Shown: positions 1-6,485 of the stretch, piece after piece
How positions within the stretch are numbered: position 1 is the stretch's first letter
How the letters are laid out: each line of letters opens with the position of its first letter
Assembly: GCA_002469765.1 (NCBI GenBank)
Contig: DKNS01000095.1
Coordinates: 1 to 18,829, forward strand
Origin: Flavobacteriales bacterium UBA7382
GTDB lineage: Bacteria > Bacteroidota > Bacteroidia > Flavobacteriales_D > Sanyastnellaceae
Direction: 5' to 3'
DNA: 18,829 bases
Program-made: the position numbers and the translations under genes
The notes under the pieces: generated by a model
Database searches by the model: none
Seen by the model: the letters and a program-made list of their open reading frames with translations, nothing else
What the model was told of the DNA's origin: nothing

Positions 1-464
1 CCCGCGCAAGTTTCCAAATTCTCCTCCAGACTTTCCTCACTTAAGTCAATCATATGCGAGCTGAAGAGCGGCTTGCCTGTCTTGGCGAAATGCGCTTCTC
101 CAGCCTCCAACAACCCGTCCACCCATGGCAGCAAATTCCGCGCGCAATGGTCGGTGTGCAAGACCACACTCACACCATACGCCTCGGCCATTATATGCAC
201 GTGATGCGCGCCGGCAATGGCACCGAGGACCGCGGACTGCTGATTGTTCAGAGACAAGGACTTGCCTGCGTTGAACTTCGCTCCTCCATTGGAAAACTGG
301 ATGATAACAGGGGCATCCACGGCCTTGGCCGTTTCAAGCACAGAGTTGATGCTGTTGCTGCCAATGACATTGACTGCGGGAAGAGCGTAGCGATGGGCTT
401 TGGCGTGTGCCCAAACGTCGGACACTTGGGTGCCTGTCAAGACACCAGCTGGAAAATTCGACAT
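1..464 (-). CDS. fbaA: Class II fructose-bisphosphate aldolase, N-terminal part (3' end outside window)
   Basis: This is the first 154 codons of a class II (zinc-dependent) fructose-1,6-bisphosphate aldolase, the cytoplasmic glycolytic and gluconeogenic enzyme that interconverts FBP with DHAP and G3P. The reading frame runs on the minus strand from ATG at 464 off the left edge. It closely resembles the long FbaA type of E. coli: FALPAVN-like 'YALPAVNV', 'SNSINSVLETA', 'APVIIQFSNGGA', 'GAHHVH', then 'HTDHC' with catalytic Asp105 and the zinc-ligand His106, and 'GKPLFSSHMIDLSEESLEEN'. It lies 57 bp downstream of the TPR lipoprotein gene. A TATTTTCG box (one mismatch to TAnnTTTG) sits about 21 nt before the ATG and could give it its own promoter. 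Family assignment is very secure; the C-terminal half cannot be judged. Confidence 0.95.
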   Translation of the reverse strand, partial: MSNFPAGVLTGTQVSDVWAHAKAHRYALPAVNVIGSNSINSVLETAKAVDAPVIIQFSNGGAKFNAGKSLSLNNQQSAVLGAIAGAHHVHIMAEAYGVSVVLHTDHCARNLLPWVDGLLEAGEAHFAKTGKPLFSSHMIDLSEESLEENLETCA

Positions 465-521
465 GATTGTGGTTCTGTTTCGGCGCGAAAATACTTTTCA
501 GAATCACGCCATCCTAACCCT

Positions 522-1022
522 TCAGGGCAGCATCTCCGAGGGAAGCGCCCCTTGTCCATCCATCCAAGCCACGCTTTGCAGCGCCTGTTCAGCTTGGGGT
601 GTGCTCGGGTGGATGGCCGCCGTCCTGAGGTACGCACGACGCGCCAACGGCTTGTCTTTCAAATGGACGTCGTACACAAACGCCATCAGCAAGGCACAAT
701 CAGGACGCTTGTCGAACTTGACATACCCGTCGTGCAAGTCTTGGTATTGCAACACAGCCTGTTCAAACTTTCCAGCAGAAACGAGCAAGTCGGCCCGACG
801 GAACAACGCTTCTGGCGCAAATTCATGGTCTGCATGCAATCTGGCAAAGTCGCCGTAGCTCACAAGCAAGGAGGTCCGAACCTCTGCCACCATGTCCTCG
901 CCAGTAAATGCTCGGTGCTCTAACGCCTGGATGTCCGACAGCAATGCTGGCTCAACTTGAACGTTACTGCACCCAATCCCCGAATGCATCAATAGCAAGA
1001 GCCCGACAAGCGACTGCTTCAT
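522..1022 (-). CDS. TPR-like outer-membrane or periplasmic lipoprotein
   Basis: Predicted 166-aa lipoprotein. The N-terminus is a short signal peptide with a basic residue, a Leu-rich core and Cys18 in a slightly atypical lipobox (GIGC). The mature part is helical with tetratricopeptide-style spacing: 'APEALFRRADLLVSAGKFEQAVLQYQDL' and 'PLARRAYLRTAAIHPSTPQAEQAL' resemble the repeats of YbgF/BamD-like periplasmic adaptors. I recognise a general Bacteroidota TPR type ending in a run like 'A..AL..V..M', but no specific function. The start ATG overlaps the def stop codon by four bases (ATGA), so the two are translationally coupled and cotranscribed. The gene product probably scaffolds an envelope complex; this is inference. 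Confidence 0.85.
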   Translation of the reverse strand: MKQSLVGLLLLMHSGIGCSNVQVEPALLSDIQALEHRAFTGEDMVAEVRTSLLVSYGDFARLHADHEFAPEALFRRADLLVSAGKFEQAVLQYQDLHDGYVKFDKRPDCALLMAFVYDVHLKDKPLARRAYLRTAAIHPSTPQAEQALQSVAWMDGQGALPSEMLP

Positions 1023-1594
1023 CGCCGACGGGTTTTCGGGAACTTCATTTTGTAGTCCACAGGCACCTTGCCCAACCCGATGTCACGAAGCTTGCCATGC
1101 AGCAGCATCCGCTTGGCAGCAGGGATGTGATCAGGGATCATGGTGCCGTCGAGGTGGTCGTTCTCATGTTGCACGATGCGTGCCGCGAGCCCCTCCAGGT
1201 GCTCCTCCACCAAATTCCAGTCCTGGTCGTAGTACTCCACACCTACTCGTTCAGGCCTCGTGACTAGCTCACGGACGCCAGGTATGGACAAACACCCCTC
1301 GTCCATGGACGACGTTTCTTCCGACAGGTCAAACAACACAGGGTTGATCATCACCCGTTTGAACCCCACACATCCTGGGTCGCCGCCGTCCCCTTCTCCA
1401 AATGGCGAGCCATCAGCCACAAACACCCTCAGTGACAGCCCGATCTGTGGCGCAGCCAACCCCACGCCATCGGCTTCATACATGGTCTCCCACATGTCTT
1501 CAATCAACTGACCCAGGTCAGGGTGGTTGTCCCGCACGTCTTCGGCTTCTTTTTTCAGAACAGGATCGCCGTAGGCAACGATGGCTCGTATCAT
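1019..1594 (-). CDS. def: Peptide deformylase
   Basis: A 191-aa cytoplasmic metalloenzyme that removes the formyl group from the N-terminal methionine of nascent proteins. All three family motifs are present: motif 1 GVGLAAPQIG (residues 43-52), motif 2 EGCLSIPG with the metal-binding Cys101, and motif 3 QHENDHLDG with His143, catalytic Glu144 and His147. Length is typical, with a basic tail. The ATG at 1594 is preceded by TATCTTTG and only four more bases, which suggests a leaderless mRNA. The gene is divergent from ribB (56-bp gap) and overlaps the downstream lipoprotein gene by ATGA. Confidence 0.97.
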   Translation of the reverse strand: MIRAIVAYGDPVLKKEAEDVRDNHPDLGQLIEDMWETMYEADGVGLAAPQIGLSLRVFVADGSPFGEGDGGDPGCVGFKRVMINPVLFDLSEETSSMDEGCLSIPGVRELVTRPERVGVEYYDQDWNLVEEHLEGLAARIVQHENDHLDGTMIPDHIPAAKRMLLHGKLRDIGLGKVPVDYKMKFPKTRRR

Positions 1595-1650
1595 GACACA
1601 AAGATAGGTTCAGGGCGCAGCACAGGCATCAGGACGAGTACCTTTGAACC
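1595..1650. promoter_or_regulatory. Compact divergent promoter between def and ribB
   Basis: The 56-bp gap holds two Bacteroidota -7 elements (consensus TAnnTTTG) facing outward. On the plus strand TACCTTTG lies at 1639-1646, four bases before the ribB ATG. On the minus strand TATCTTTG lies at 1606-1599, four bases before the def ATG. Transcription in this phylum usually starts about 4-6 nt after this element, so both start sites should fall at or next to the start codon, giving leaderless transcripts. I do not see convincing TTG -33 boxes. The motif matches are seen directly; the start sites are inferred. Confidence 0.7.
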
Positions 1651-2772
1651 ATGTCCGAACTTCACAGCATTCCGGAAGCCATTGAGGCCATTCGCCAAGG
1701 TGAAATCATCATCGTGGTCGACGACGAGGATCGAGAGAACGAAGGGGACTTTTTGATTGCGGCCAGGCATGCCACGCCTGAAGTGGTCAATTTCATGGCC
1801 ACCCATGGGCGGGGTCTCATTTGCGCGCCCCTGCTCGAGGCGCGTTGCGACGAACTGAACCTCGGCCTGATGGTGGAACGCAACAACGCCACCTTTGAGA
1901 CCCCCTTCACAGTGTCCGTGGATTTGATCGGCCATGGTTGCACCACTGGCATTTCGGCAAGCGACCGTGCCAAAACCATCCAAGCCCTGATCAACCCACT
2001 CACCCGACCTGAGGAATTGGGTCGTCCTGGACACATCTTTCCACTGCGGGCCAAAGCTGGCGGCGTCCTTCGTCGACCAGGTCATACCGAAGCGGCAGTC
2101 GACTTCTCGCGTCTGGCAGGATTCGAGCCTGCTGGAGTCATCGTGGAAATCATGAACGAGGATGGCACCATGGCGAGGTTGCCAGAATTGATTGAATTGG
2201 CAAAAGAGCACAACATGAAGTTGGTGTCCATTGCCGATTTGATTGCCCACCGCCTGGAACACGAAAGCCTGGTGGAGCGCACTGGCGAGGTGACCCTGAA
2301 CACCAGCTTCGGCTTGTTTCAGGCCATCAGCTTCAAACAAACCACCAACGACGTGGACCACATAGCGCTGGTGAAGGGCACATGGACGGAGGGTGAATCC
2401 GTCCCTGTGCGAGTGCACGCCTCCACCATGGTGGGGGACATTTTCCAAGTGAACGACTTCGGCAAAGGCCCCTTGCTTCACGCCGCCATGAAACACATGG
2501 AACAAGTGGGGAAAGGAGTTGTGGTCTACCTCAACAAGAGCCTGCCCAACGATGGCATGGCTGCCGAGCTCGCAGCGTACGCCAAAATCAACGAACGCGA
2601 CGGCCAACAGTACTTCAACAAACTCGACTCCAAAGATCGAGGCATCGGTGCGCAAATTCTCAGAAACGTGGGCGTCCAGAACATGGCACTCCTGAGCAAC
2701 TCATCGCACTCCTTAGGTGACGTAGGCTATGGACTCTCTGTCCAGGAAGTCCTTCCTTTGATTCCGGATTGA
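1651..2772 (+). CDS. ribB: 3,4-dihydroxy-2-butanone-4-phosphate synthase with degenerate GTP cyclohydrolase II domain (RibBX type)
   Basis: A 373-aa two-domain riboflavin-pathway protein. Residues 1 to about 205 are a complete RibB domain that converts ribulose 5-phosphate to DHBP and formate: DDEDRENEGD (24-33, metal and substrate acidic loop), 'THGRGLICAPL', 'CTTGISASDRAKTI', 'RPGHIFPLRAKAGGVL' and 'RPGHTEAAVDFSRLAG'. Residues about 210-373 have the RibA fold pattern ('VRVH', 'GIGAQILRNVGV', 'GYGLSVQEVLPL'), but the three zinc cysteines are gone. The HSEC site reads HAST (256-259), the C-x-C site reads VNDFG, and the EGRGIGL loop reads 'KSLPNDGMAAEL'. The second half therefore should not have GTP cyclohydrolase II activity, and a separate ribA is expected elsewhere. 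The gene is monocistronic, ending at a strong terminator. Confidence 0.93.
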   Translation: MSELHSIPEAIEAIRQGEIIIVVDDEDRENEGDFLIAARHATPEVVNFMATHGRGLICAPLLEARCDELNLGLMVERNNATFETPFTVSVDLIGHGCTTGISASDRAKTIQALINPLTRPEELGRPGHIFPLRAKAGGVLRRPGHTEAAVDFSRLAGFEPAGVIVEIMNEDGTMARLPELIELAKEHNMKLVSIADLIAHRLEHESLVERTGEVTLNTSFGLFQAISFKQTTNDVDHIALVKGTWTEGESVPVRVHASTMVGDIFQVNDFGKGPLLHAAMKHMEQVGKGVVVYLNKSLPNDGMAAELAAYAKINERDGQQYFNKLDSKDRGIGAQILRNVGVQNMALLSNSSHSLGDVGYGLSVQEVLPLIPD

Positions 2773-2799
2773 CCTAACTCTGGCCAACGAGAAGGCAAC

Positions 2800-2832
2800 A
2801 AAAAAGCCTGCCGAGTGGGCAGGCTTTTTTTT
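2800..2832. terminator. Bidirectional intrinsic terminator between ribB and rpmE2
   Basis: The stem GCCTGCC (2806-2812) pairs with GGCAGGC (2818-2824) around a 5-nt loop. It is flanked by six A on the left and eight T on the right, so it works on both strands. It lies between the convergent ends of ribB (2772) and rpmE2 (2851). Confidence 0.93.
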
Positions 2833-2850
2833 GGACTCCAAAAAGGAAGA

Positions 2851-3123
2851 TCAACCTTCAGCATTGTCTTCTTTCTTGAACTTCGCGTATTTCTGGCGGA
2901 ATTTATCGATTCGTCCTGCGGTGTCCACAAACTGCGCCTTGCCTGTGTAGAAGGGATGACTCTTGTGGCTCACTTCGATCTTCACCAAAGGATACTCATT
3001 GCCGTCCTCCCACTGGGTGGTTTCTTTTGTTTCAGCCGCGGACTTGCTCAAGAATGCATATTCGTTGCTCATGTCCTTGAAGACCACCATGCGGTAGTTG
3101 TCTGGGTGAATGCCGTCTTTCAT
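2851..3123 (-). CDS. rpmE2: 50S ribosomal protein L31, type B (zinc-independent)
   Basis: A 90-aa ribosomal protein of the large subunit. The start 'MKDGIHPDNYRMVVFKDMSN' and 'YPLVKIEVSHKSHPFYTGK', 'VDTAGRIDKFRQKYAKF' match type B L31, and the CxxC zinc ribbon of type A is absent. Type B is the usual form in Bacteroidota. I chose the ATG at 3123 over one 21 bases upstream because family members begin M-K-x-G-I-H-P and because the promoter then leaves an 18-nt leader. The acidic/basic tail after about residue 80 is a short extension. The gene is monocistronic. Confidence 0.96.
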   Translation of the reverse strand: MKDGIHPDNYRMVVFKDMSNEYAFLSKSAAETKETTQWEDGNEYPLVKIEVSHKSHPFYTGKAQFVDTAGRIDKFRQKYAKFKKEDNAEG

Positions 3124-3172
3124 GTCGCGTAATTGGGGGTGCAAATGTAACCCACTTCGCCCAAAGCGCCAA
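3124..3172 (-). promoter_or_regulatory. rpmE2 promoter and short leader
   Basis: On the minus strand a perfect -7 box TACATTTG occupies 3149-3142 and a TTG (-33-like) lies at 3172-3170, 20 nt further upstream. This is the best full Bacteroidota-type promoter in the window. Transcription would start near 3137, leaving a leader of about 14 nt before the ATG at 3123, unlike the leaderless layout seen at other genes here. Confidence 0.65.
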
Positions 3173-3259
3173 CTCTCTTTTTCCCTCGCAAAGCGTCATG
3201 CTTGGGTCACGGAATGCAACGAATCCAAAAAAGACCAAGTCTCGCTTTCAAGCGTCACT

Positions 3260-3361
3260 CCGAACCTGTACATTGCACATGTTAAAGTGAGTTTAGCGCA
3301 AGCTAAGCATCAAGTGATAATTTGGTTAAGTTGATCCCGCTCCGAAACGTCGGAGCGGGAT
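3260..3361 (+). ncRNA. Candidate small RNA with its own terminator (non-coding gap 3124-3451)
   Basis: The gap between rpmE2 and the next gene contains no credible protein gene. It does contain a 7-bp stem GTTTAGC/GCTAAGC (3291-3308) closed by a GCAA (GNRA) tetraloop, then a possible 5-bp helix ATCAA/TTGAT (3309-3313 with 3331-3335), then a strong terminator hairpin (3334-3361). A terminator on the plus strand with no upstream plus-strand gene (rpmE2 is on the other strand) implies a transcript that ends here. No clear TAnnTTTG was found; TACATTGC at 3269-3276 is the nearest partial match. The boundaries are therefore guesses. The alternative is a structured leader or attenuator of the downstream secreted protein. 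Confidence 0.35.
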
Positions 3362-3365
3362 TTTT
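3334..3365 (+). terminator. Orphan intrinsic terminator, plus strand
   Basis: A perfect 11-bp stem ATCCCGCTCCG (3334-3344) / CGGAGCGGGAT (3351-3361) with a 6-nt loop is followed by a T-rich tract. On the minus strand the hairpin is not followed by T residues, so it should act only rightward. There is no protein gene ending just before it. Confidence 0.8.
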
Positions 3366-3451
3366 CTTTCCCGACTTTTCCCACGTCAAGCTGGGGATAC
3401 TGAATCCTCCCTACCACGAATGCATCTGGTTTGGCGCTCGACCTTGCCTTC

Positions 3452-4648
3452 ATGCTTGCTCCTGTTCTTTTGCCCCTCTACATTTTCGTCCATGCCATGT
3501 TCAACGCTGGCAATCCTGTGGCAGAGTGGTCGGTGGTTCATACGTCCGACCGGACATGCACAGTCCACCTTGATTTGGTGGGAGGAGGTCATGATGTGGA
3601 CGTGGCCAAACTGTCCCTCATTGCCCCGAGTCACCTTCGAGGACTCTCTGTGTCAAGTCAGGTGTCAACAACGCCATCTGACCAATGGAAAAGAAACAAC
3701 ACTTGGAATTGGATGTGGAACGACGGCCTGTCCTCCATGTCTCTGGATTTTGAGCTTTCGTGGGAATTTTGTGAAGATGGGGCCACGCCATCGGTGGCTT
3801 TGGCTTGGGAGCAAGTGGCATCCACCGCACGAATGTCTTGGGACCTGGGCACCGTGGTCTTGTCAGACCTCGTCTCCCCTCCTCCGGCATTTTCGACGGA
3901 CCCCATCGGGTCGCGCAGGGCAACATCCGAGGAGAACGGCACCACCTCCTTGGCACTGCAGATGCCCCAGGTTAAAAAGGGTTCCTTTGTCAAATGGAGC
4001 GAGTACATCCCTGAGGGGTGCACCTGCACCGTCCTGGATTCAGACGGGAGCTCTTCGCGACAAACCGCCACAGAGCTGATTTTTCTGTGGTTTGAAGTCC
4101 AGTCTTCTCGGGAGCTGAATCCCAAATACAGACTGCACTGTCCGGACCATGTGGATAACCGCAGCCTGACTTTTGACGGAATGGCAGAGGTGGCATTTGG
4201 AACCGGCACAAATACATACCATATTGCAGGAGTTGAATGGATGGCTCCACCTACGGAGCACAATGAAATCATGGAACCCCAGCAGATCACGGCAACCACC
4301 CCGGCTGCAGCACCAGCTGCCCCGGAAGCCTCAACCGCAAAGGCCCGTGCCCAGACCTCTACAGGTGTGGTGTACGCGGTCCAGTTGTTGGCCAATCACC
4401 GCGATTTGCGCCCCGAAGAACTTGTGGAATTCCTTGGTTACACGAAACCGCTGCACATGGAGAGGCTGGACGGTTGGCACAAGTATGTGTCTGACGGACA
4501 CGAGTCCTACGCCCAAGCACGTTCCTCACGGAATCGAATTTGGGCGACCACAAAAGCACAGGACGCATTTGTGACAGCACAATTGGAAGGACAACGCATT
4601 ACGGTGCAAGAAGCCCTCCTGCTCTCTAACCAAACCTGGATTCCCTGA
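3452..4648 (+). CDS. Secreted or anchored protein with tandem beta-rich domains and C-terminal SPOR-like domain
   Basis: About 398 aa, of unknown function. A hydrophobic N-terminus (residues 1-18) is followed by two beta-rich segments of similar layout (about 25-135 and 163-265). Next come an Ala/Pro-rich linker (about 280-305) and a C-terminal domain starting 'VVYAVQLLANHRDL' and containing 'LDGWHKYVSDGHESYAQARSSRNRI', 'AQDAFVTAQLEGQRITVQEALLL'. The last part resembles SPOR-like domains that bind septal peptidoglycan. I recall similar repeat-plus-SPOR proteins in other Bacteroidota but no characterised one. In-frame starts are TTG 3431 or ATG 3452; a stop at 3401 excludes anything earlier, and I prefer ATG. 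The n-region lacks basic residues, which is odd for a signal peptide. It is followed after 5 bp by xerD, so probably cotranscribed. Confidence 0.75.
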   Translation: MLAPVLLPLYIFVHAMFNAGNPVAEWSVVHTSDRTCTVHLDLVGGGHDVDVAKLSLIAPSHLRGLSVSSQVSTTPSDQWKRNNTWNWMWNDGLSSMSLDFELSWEFCEDGATPSVALAWEQVASTARMSWDLGTVVLSDLVSPPPAFSTDPIGSRRATSEENGTTSLALQMPQVKKGSFVKWSEYIPEGCTCTVLDSDGSSSRQTATELIFLWFEVQSSRELNPKYRLHCPDHVDNRSLTFDGMAEVAFGTGTNTYHIAGVEWMAPPTEHNEIMEPQQITATTPAAAPAAPEASTAKARAQTSTGVVYAVQLLANHRDLRPEELVEFLGYTKPLHMERLDGWHKYVSDGHESYAQARSSRNRIWATTKAQDAFVTAQLEGQRITVQEALLLSNQTWIP

Positions 4649-4653
4649 ACACC

Positions 4654-5622
4654 ATGGCGACCAAGACTACAGACTGGAATTCCTCCGTCCAAGGCTATAA
4701 AAACTACCTCGTGCTTGAGCGGGGGTTGAGCAAGAACTCCGTGTTGGCCTACATGCGAGATATTCATCAGTTCAGAGACTTCGCCACCAGCGAAGAAGGG
4801 GTCAAGCGTCCCACGGACATCGAGCTGCCCCACGTGGAGCGCTTCTTAGGCCACCTTTATGACAAAGGATTGGCTCGCAACAGCCAAGCTCGTATGCTGA
4901 GTGGCGTGCGAAGCTTTTGCAAATACTTGCGCATTGAAGGGGTGATGGATTCTGATCCCATCCATCTCATTCAGGCGCCCAAGCCCGAGCGTAAGCTCCC
5001 CGATGTGCTGTCTGTGGAAGAGATTGAAAGCATTATAGGTGCTGTGAACATGAGCCGCAGGGAAGGCGTACGCAACAAGGCCATGCTCGAAGTCTTGTAC
5101 TCTTGCGGTCTCAGGGTGTCTGAACTGATTGAATTGAAAATGTCCCGGGTCGACCTCATCGACGGTGTGGTCAAAGTTGTTGGCAAGGGCAACAAAGAGC
5201 GCGTCATTCCTATCGGACAACAGGCGTGCGACGCCATCGACGACTATTTGAGTCATTACCGGGCGGACGTCATTCCTCTGAAAGGGCACGAAGACACTTT
5301 GTTTATAGGACGCCAAGGTCGAGGCATGACACGTCAAATGGCGTTCACCATGCTCAAGCGCAGCGTGATTGCCGCGGGCATTCGCAAAAACGTCAGTCCT
5401 CACACCTTCCGACACAGCTTCGCCACGCACTTGATTGAGTCTGGGGCGGACCTGCGTGCTGTTCAGGAAATGCTTGGACACGCGCAGATCAGCACCACGG
5501 AGATTTACACCCACTTGGACAGCCGATTCTTGAAGGATCAAGTGACGAAGTTTCATCCAAGAAGCGACAAGGCAGAAGACAACATGGCCGAGTCTGCTGC
5601 CGTCGATCAGGAAGTCAGCTGA
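4654..5622 (+). CDS. xerD: Site-specific tyrosine recombinase XerD
   Basis: A 322-aa tyrosine recombinase of the Xer family. With its partner Xer protein and FtsK it resolves chromosome dimers at dif. The N-terminal SAM-like core-binding domain spans about 10-95 ('YKNYLVLERGLSKNSVLAYMRDI'). The catalytic domain holds the full pentad plus nucleophile: Arg154 ('CGLRVSE'), Lys178 ('GKGNKER'), His250 and Arg253 ('HTFRHSFATHL'), His276 ('MLGHAQISTTEIYTH') and Tyr285. These sit at a constant +6 offset from E. coli XerD. The last 20 residues are an acidic tail. This is a housekeeping Xer rather than an integrase: no attachment site or mobile-element context is visible. The 3' end overlaps that of convergent gluQ by 16 bp. 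Confidence 0.93.
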   Translation: MATKTTDWNSSVQGYKNYLVLERGLSKNSVLAYMRDIHQFRDFATSEEGVKRPTDIELPHVERFLGHLYDKGLARNSQARMLSGVRSFCKYLRIEGVMDSDPIHLIQAPKPERKLPDVLSVEEIESIIGAVNMSRREGVRNKAMLEVLYSCGLRVSELIELKMSRVDLIDGVVKVVGKGNKERVIPIGQQACDAIDDYLSHYRADVIPLKGHEDTLFIGRQGRGMTRQMAFTMLKRSVIAAGIRKNVSPHTFRHSFATHLIESGADLRAVQEMLGHAQISTTEIYTHLDSRFLKDQVTKFHPRSDKAEDNMAESAAVDQEVS

Positions 5623-6485
5623 CCTGACTTCCCCCCTATTTTCGAAACATCCCAGGAGGCAGTAGCCTCCTGCAGCATGATCTTCGGTTCATCCAACACT
5701 GGAACCGACTGCCCAAGGACGCGCAACGCACTCGTCAAAACGTGAGCTGCGTCGCTCGGGGACACAGGTTGGGCACGGGTTTGCTTGGACAACTTTTGGC
5801 CCTGTTCGTTCGTAACCAAAGGAACGTGAACGTACTCTGGCGTGCTTAGATTCAACGCCTGTTGAATGGCCATGTGCGCCGCCGTAGCCGTCCACAAATC
5901 CTCGCCCCGAACCACGTGGGTGACACCCTGGGCGGCATCGTCGACCACCACTGCCAAATGATATGCCCAGTGTCCGTCCGCGCGTTTGAGCACAAAGTCA
6001 CCAAGAACGTCACCTGATACCGCGGACGGCCCTTGGGCCACGTCCAGCCAGCTTTGAACCTCCTTGGGCATGTCGAACCTCCAAGACCTAGGTATTTTGC
6101 CTTCTGACAACCCCGCTTTGCATGTGCCTGGGTACAGCCCGTTCATCGATACAGAGGCCAATTCCTTCCGTGTACAGATGCAACCAAATGCACGCCCTTC
6201 TAGCTTCAACTCCTCCAAGGCTTCGTCGTACAAAGCGTGCCTTTGGCTTTGGTAGACCACTTCACCGTCCCACGTCAAGCCAAACGCCTCCAAAGTGCGA
6301 AGGATGTCGTCTGCTGCCCCAGGCACCTCTCTAGGTGGATCCAAGTCTTCCATGCGGAGCAACCACACCCCATTTCGGGACCGGGCATCCAACCAACTGG
6401 CCAGCGCCGCAACCATGGACCCCATGTGCAACCGCCCCGTCGGAGATGGCGCAAAGCGCCCGACGTACGGTTGCTGGGTCATCAT
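5607..6485 (-). CDS. gluQ: Glutamyl-Q tRNA(Asp) synthetase
   Basis: A 292-aa truncated GluRS paralogue that loads glutamate onto the queuosine base of tRNA-Asp. Seen: 'GRFAPSPTGRLHMGS' (HIGH motif as HMGS, 20-23), 'RMEDLDPPR' (44-52), the GluQ zinc site Cys102-x-Cys104...Tyr118...Cys122, 'VVRGEDLWTATAAHMAIQQAL', and the KMSKS equivalent KLSKQ (231-235). It lacks the anticodon-binding domain, as expected for GluQ. The start is set at ATG 6485 (four-base overlap with the ettA stop); ATG 6482 is equally possible. Residues upstream in the open frame are Arg-rich shadow of ettA. Translationally coupled to ettA. Confidence 0.94.
   Translation of the reverse strand: MMTQQPYVGRFAPSPTGRLHMGSMVAALASWLDARSRNGVWLLRMEDLDPPREVPGAADDILRTLEAFGLTWDGEVVYQSQRHALYDEALEELKLEGRAFGCICTRKELASVSMNGLYPGTCKAGLSEGKIPRSWRFDMPKEVQSWLDVAQGPSAVSGDVLGDFVLKRADGHWAYHLAVVVDDAAQGVTHVVRGEDLWTATAAHMAIQQALNLSTPEYVHVPLVTNEQGQKLSKQTRAQPVSPSDAAHVLTSALRVLGQSVPVLDEPKIMLQEATASWDVSKIGGKSGQLTS
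5653..5672 (+). terminator. Hairpin downstream of xerD, inside the gluQ coding region
   Basis: A perfect 8-bp stem CAGGAGGC (5653-5660) / GCCTCCTG (5665-5672) with an AGTA loop lies 30 bp after the xerD stop codon. It has no T tract on either strand, so it is a weak terminator or 3'-end-protecting hairpin at best. It is embedded in gluQ codons, so it could also be coincidental. Confidence 0.3.

Noticed and set aside
54..923. 289-aa open frame on the plus strand
   Set aside because: It is antisense to fbaA (minus, residues with unmistakable aldolase motifs) and the TPR lipoprotein gene; its own translation shows no family features.
1591..2655. 354-aa open frame antisense to ribB
   Set aside because: His/Val-rich shadow translation typical of the complement of a GC-rich gene; the plus strand encodes a clear RibB domain.
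3110..3334. 74-aa plus-strand open frame over the rpmE2 promoter and the hairpins
   Set aside because: It overlaps the rpmE2 start antisense, has no recognisable features, and would end inside the terminator region.
4654..5622. XerD as a mobile-element integrase
   Set aside because: Residue spacing follows housekeeping XerD, and there are no flanking tRNA, attachment repeats or cargo genes.
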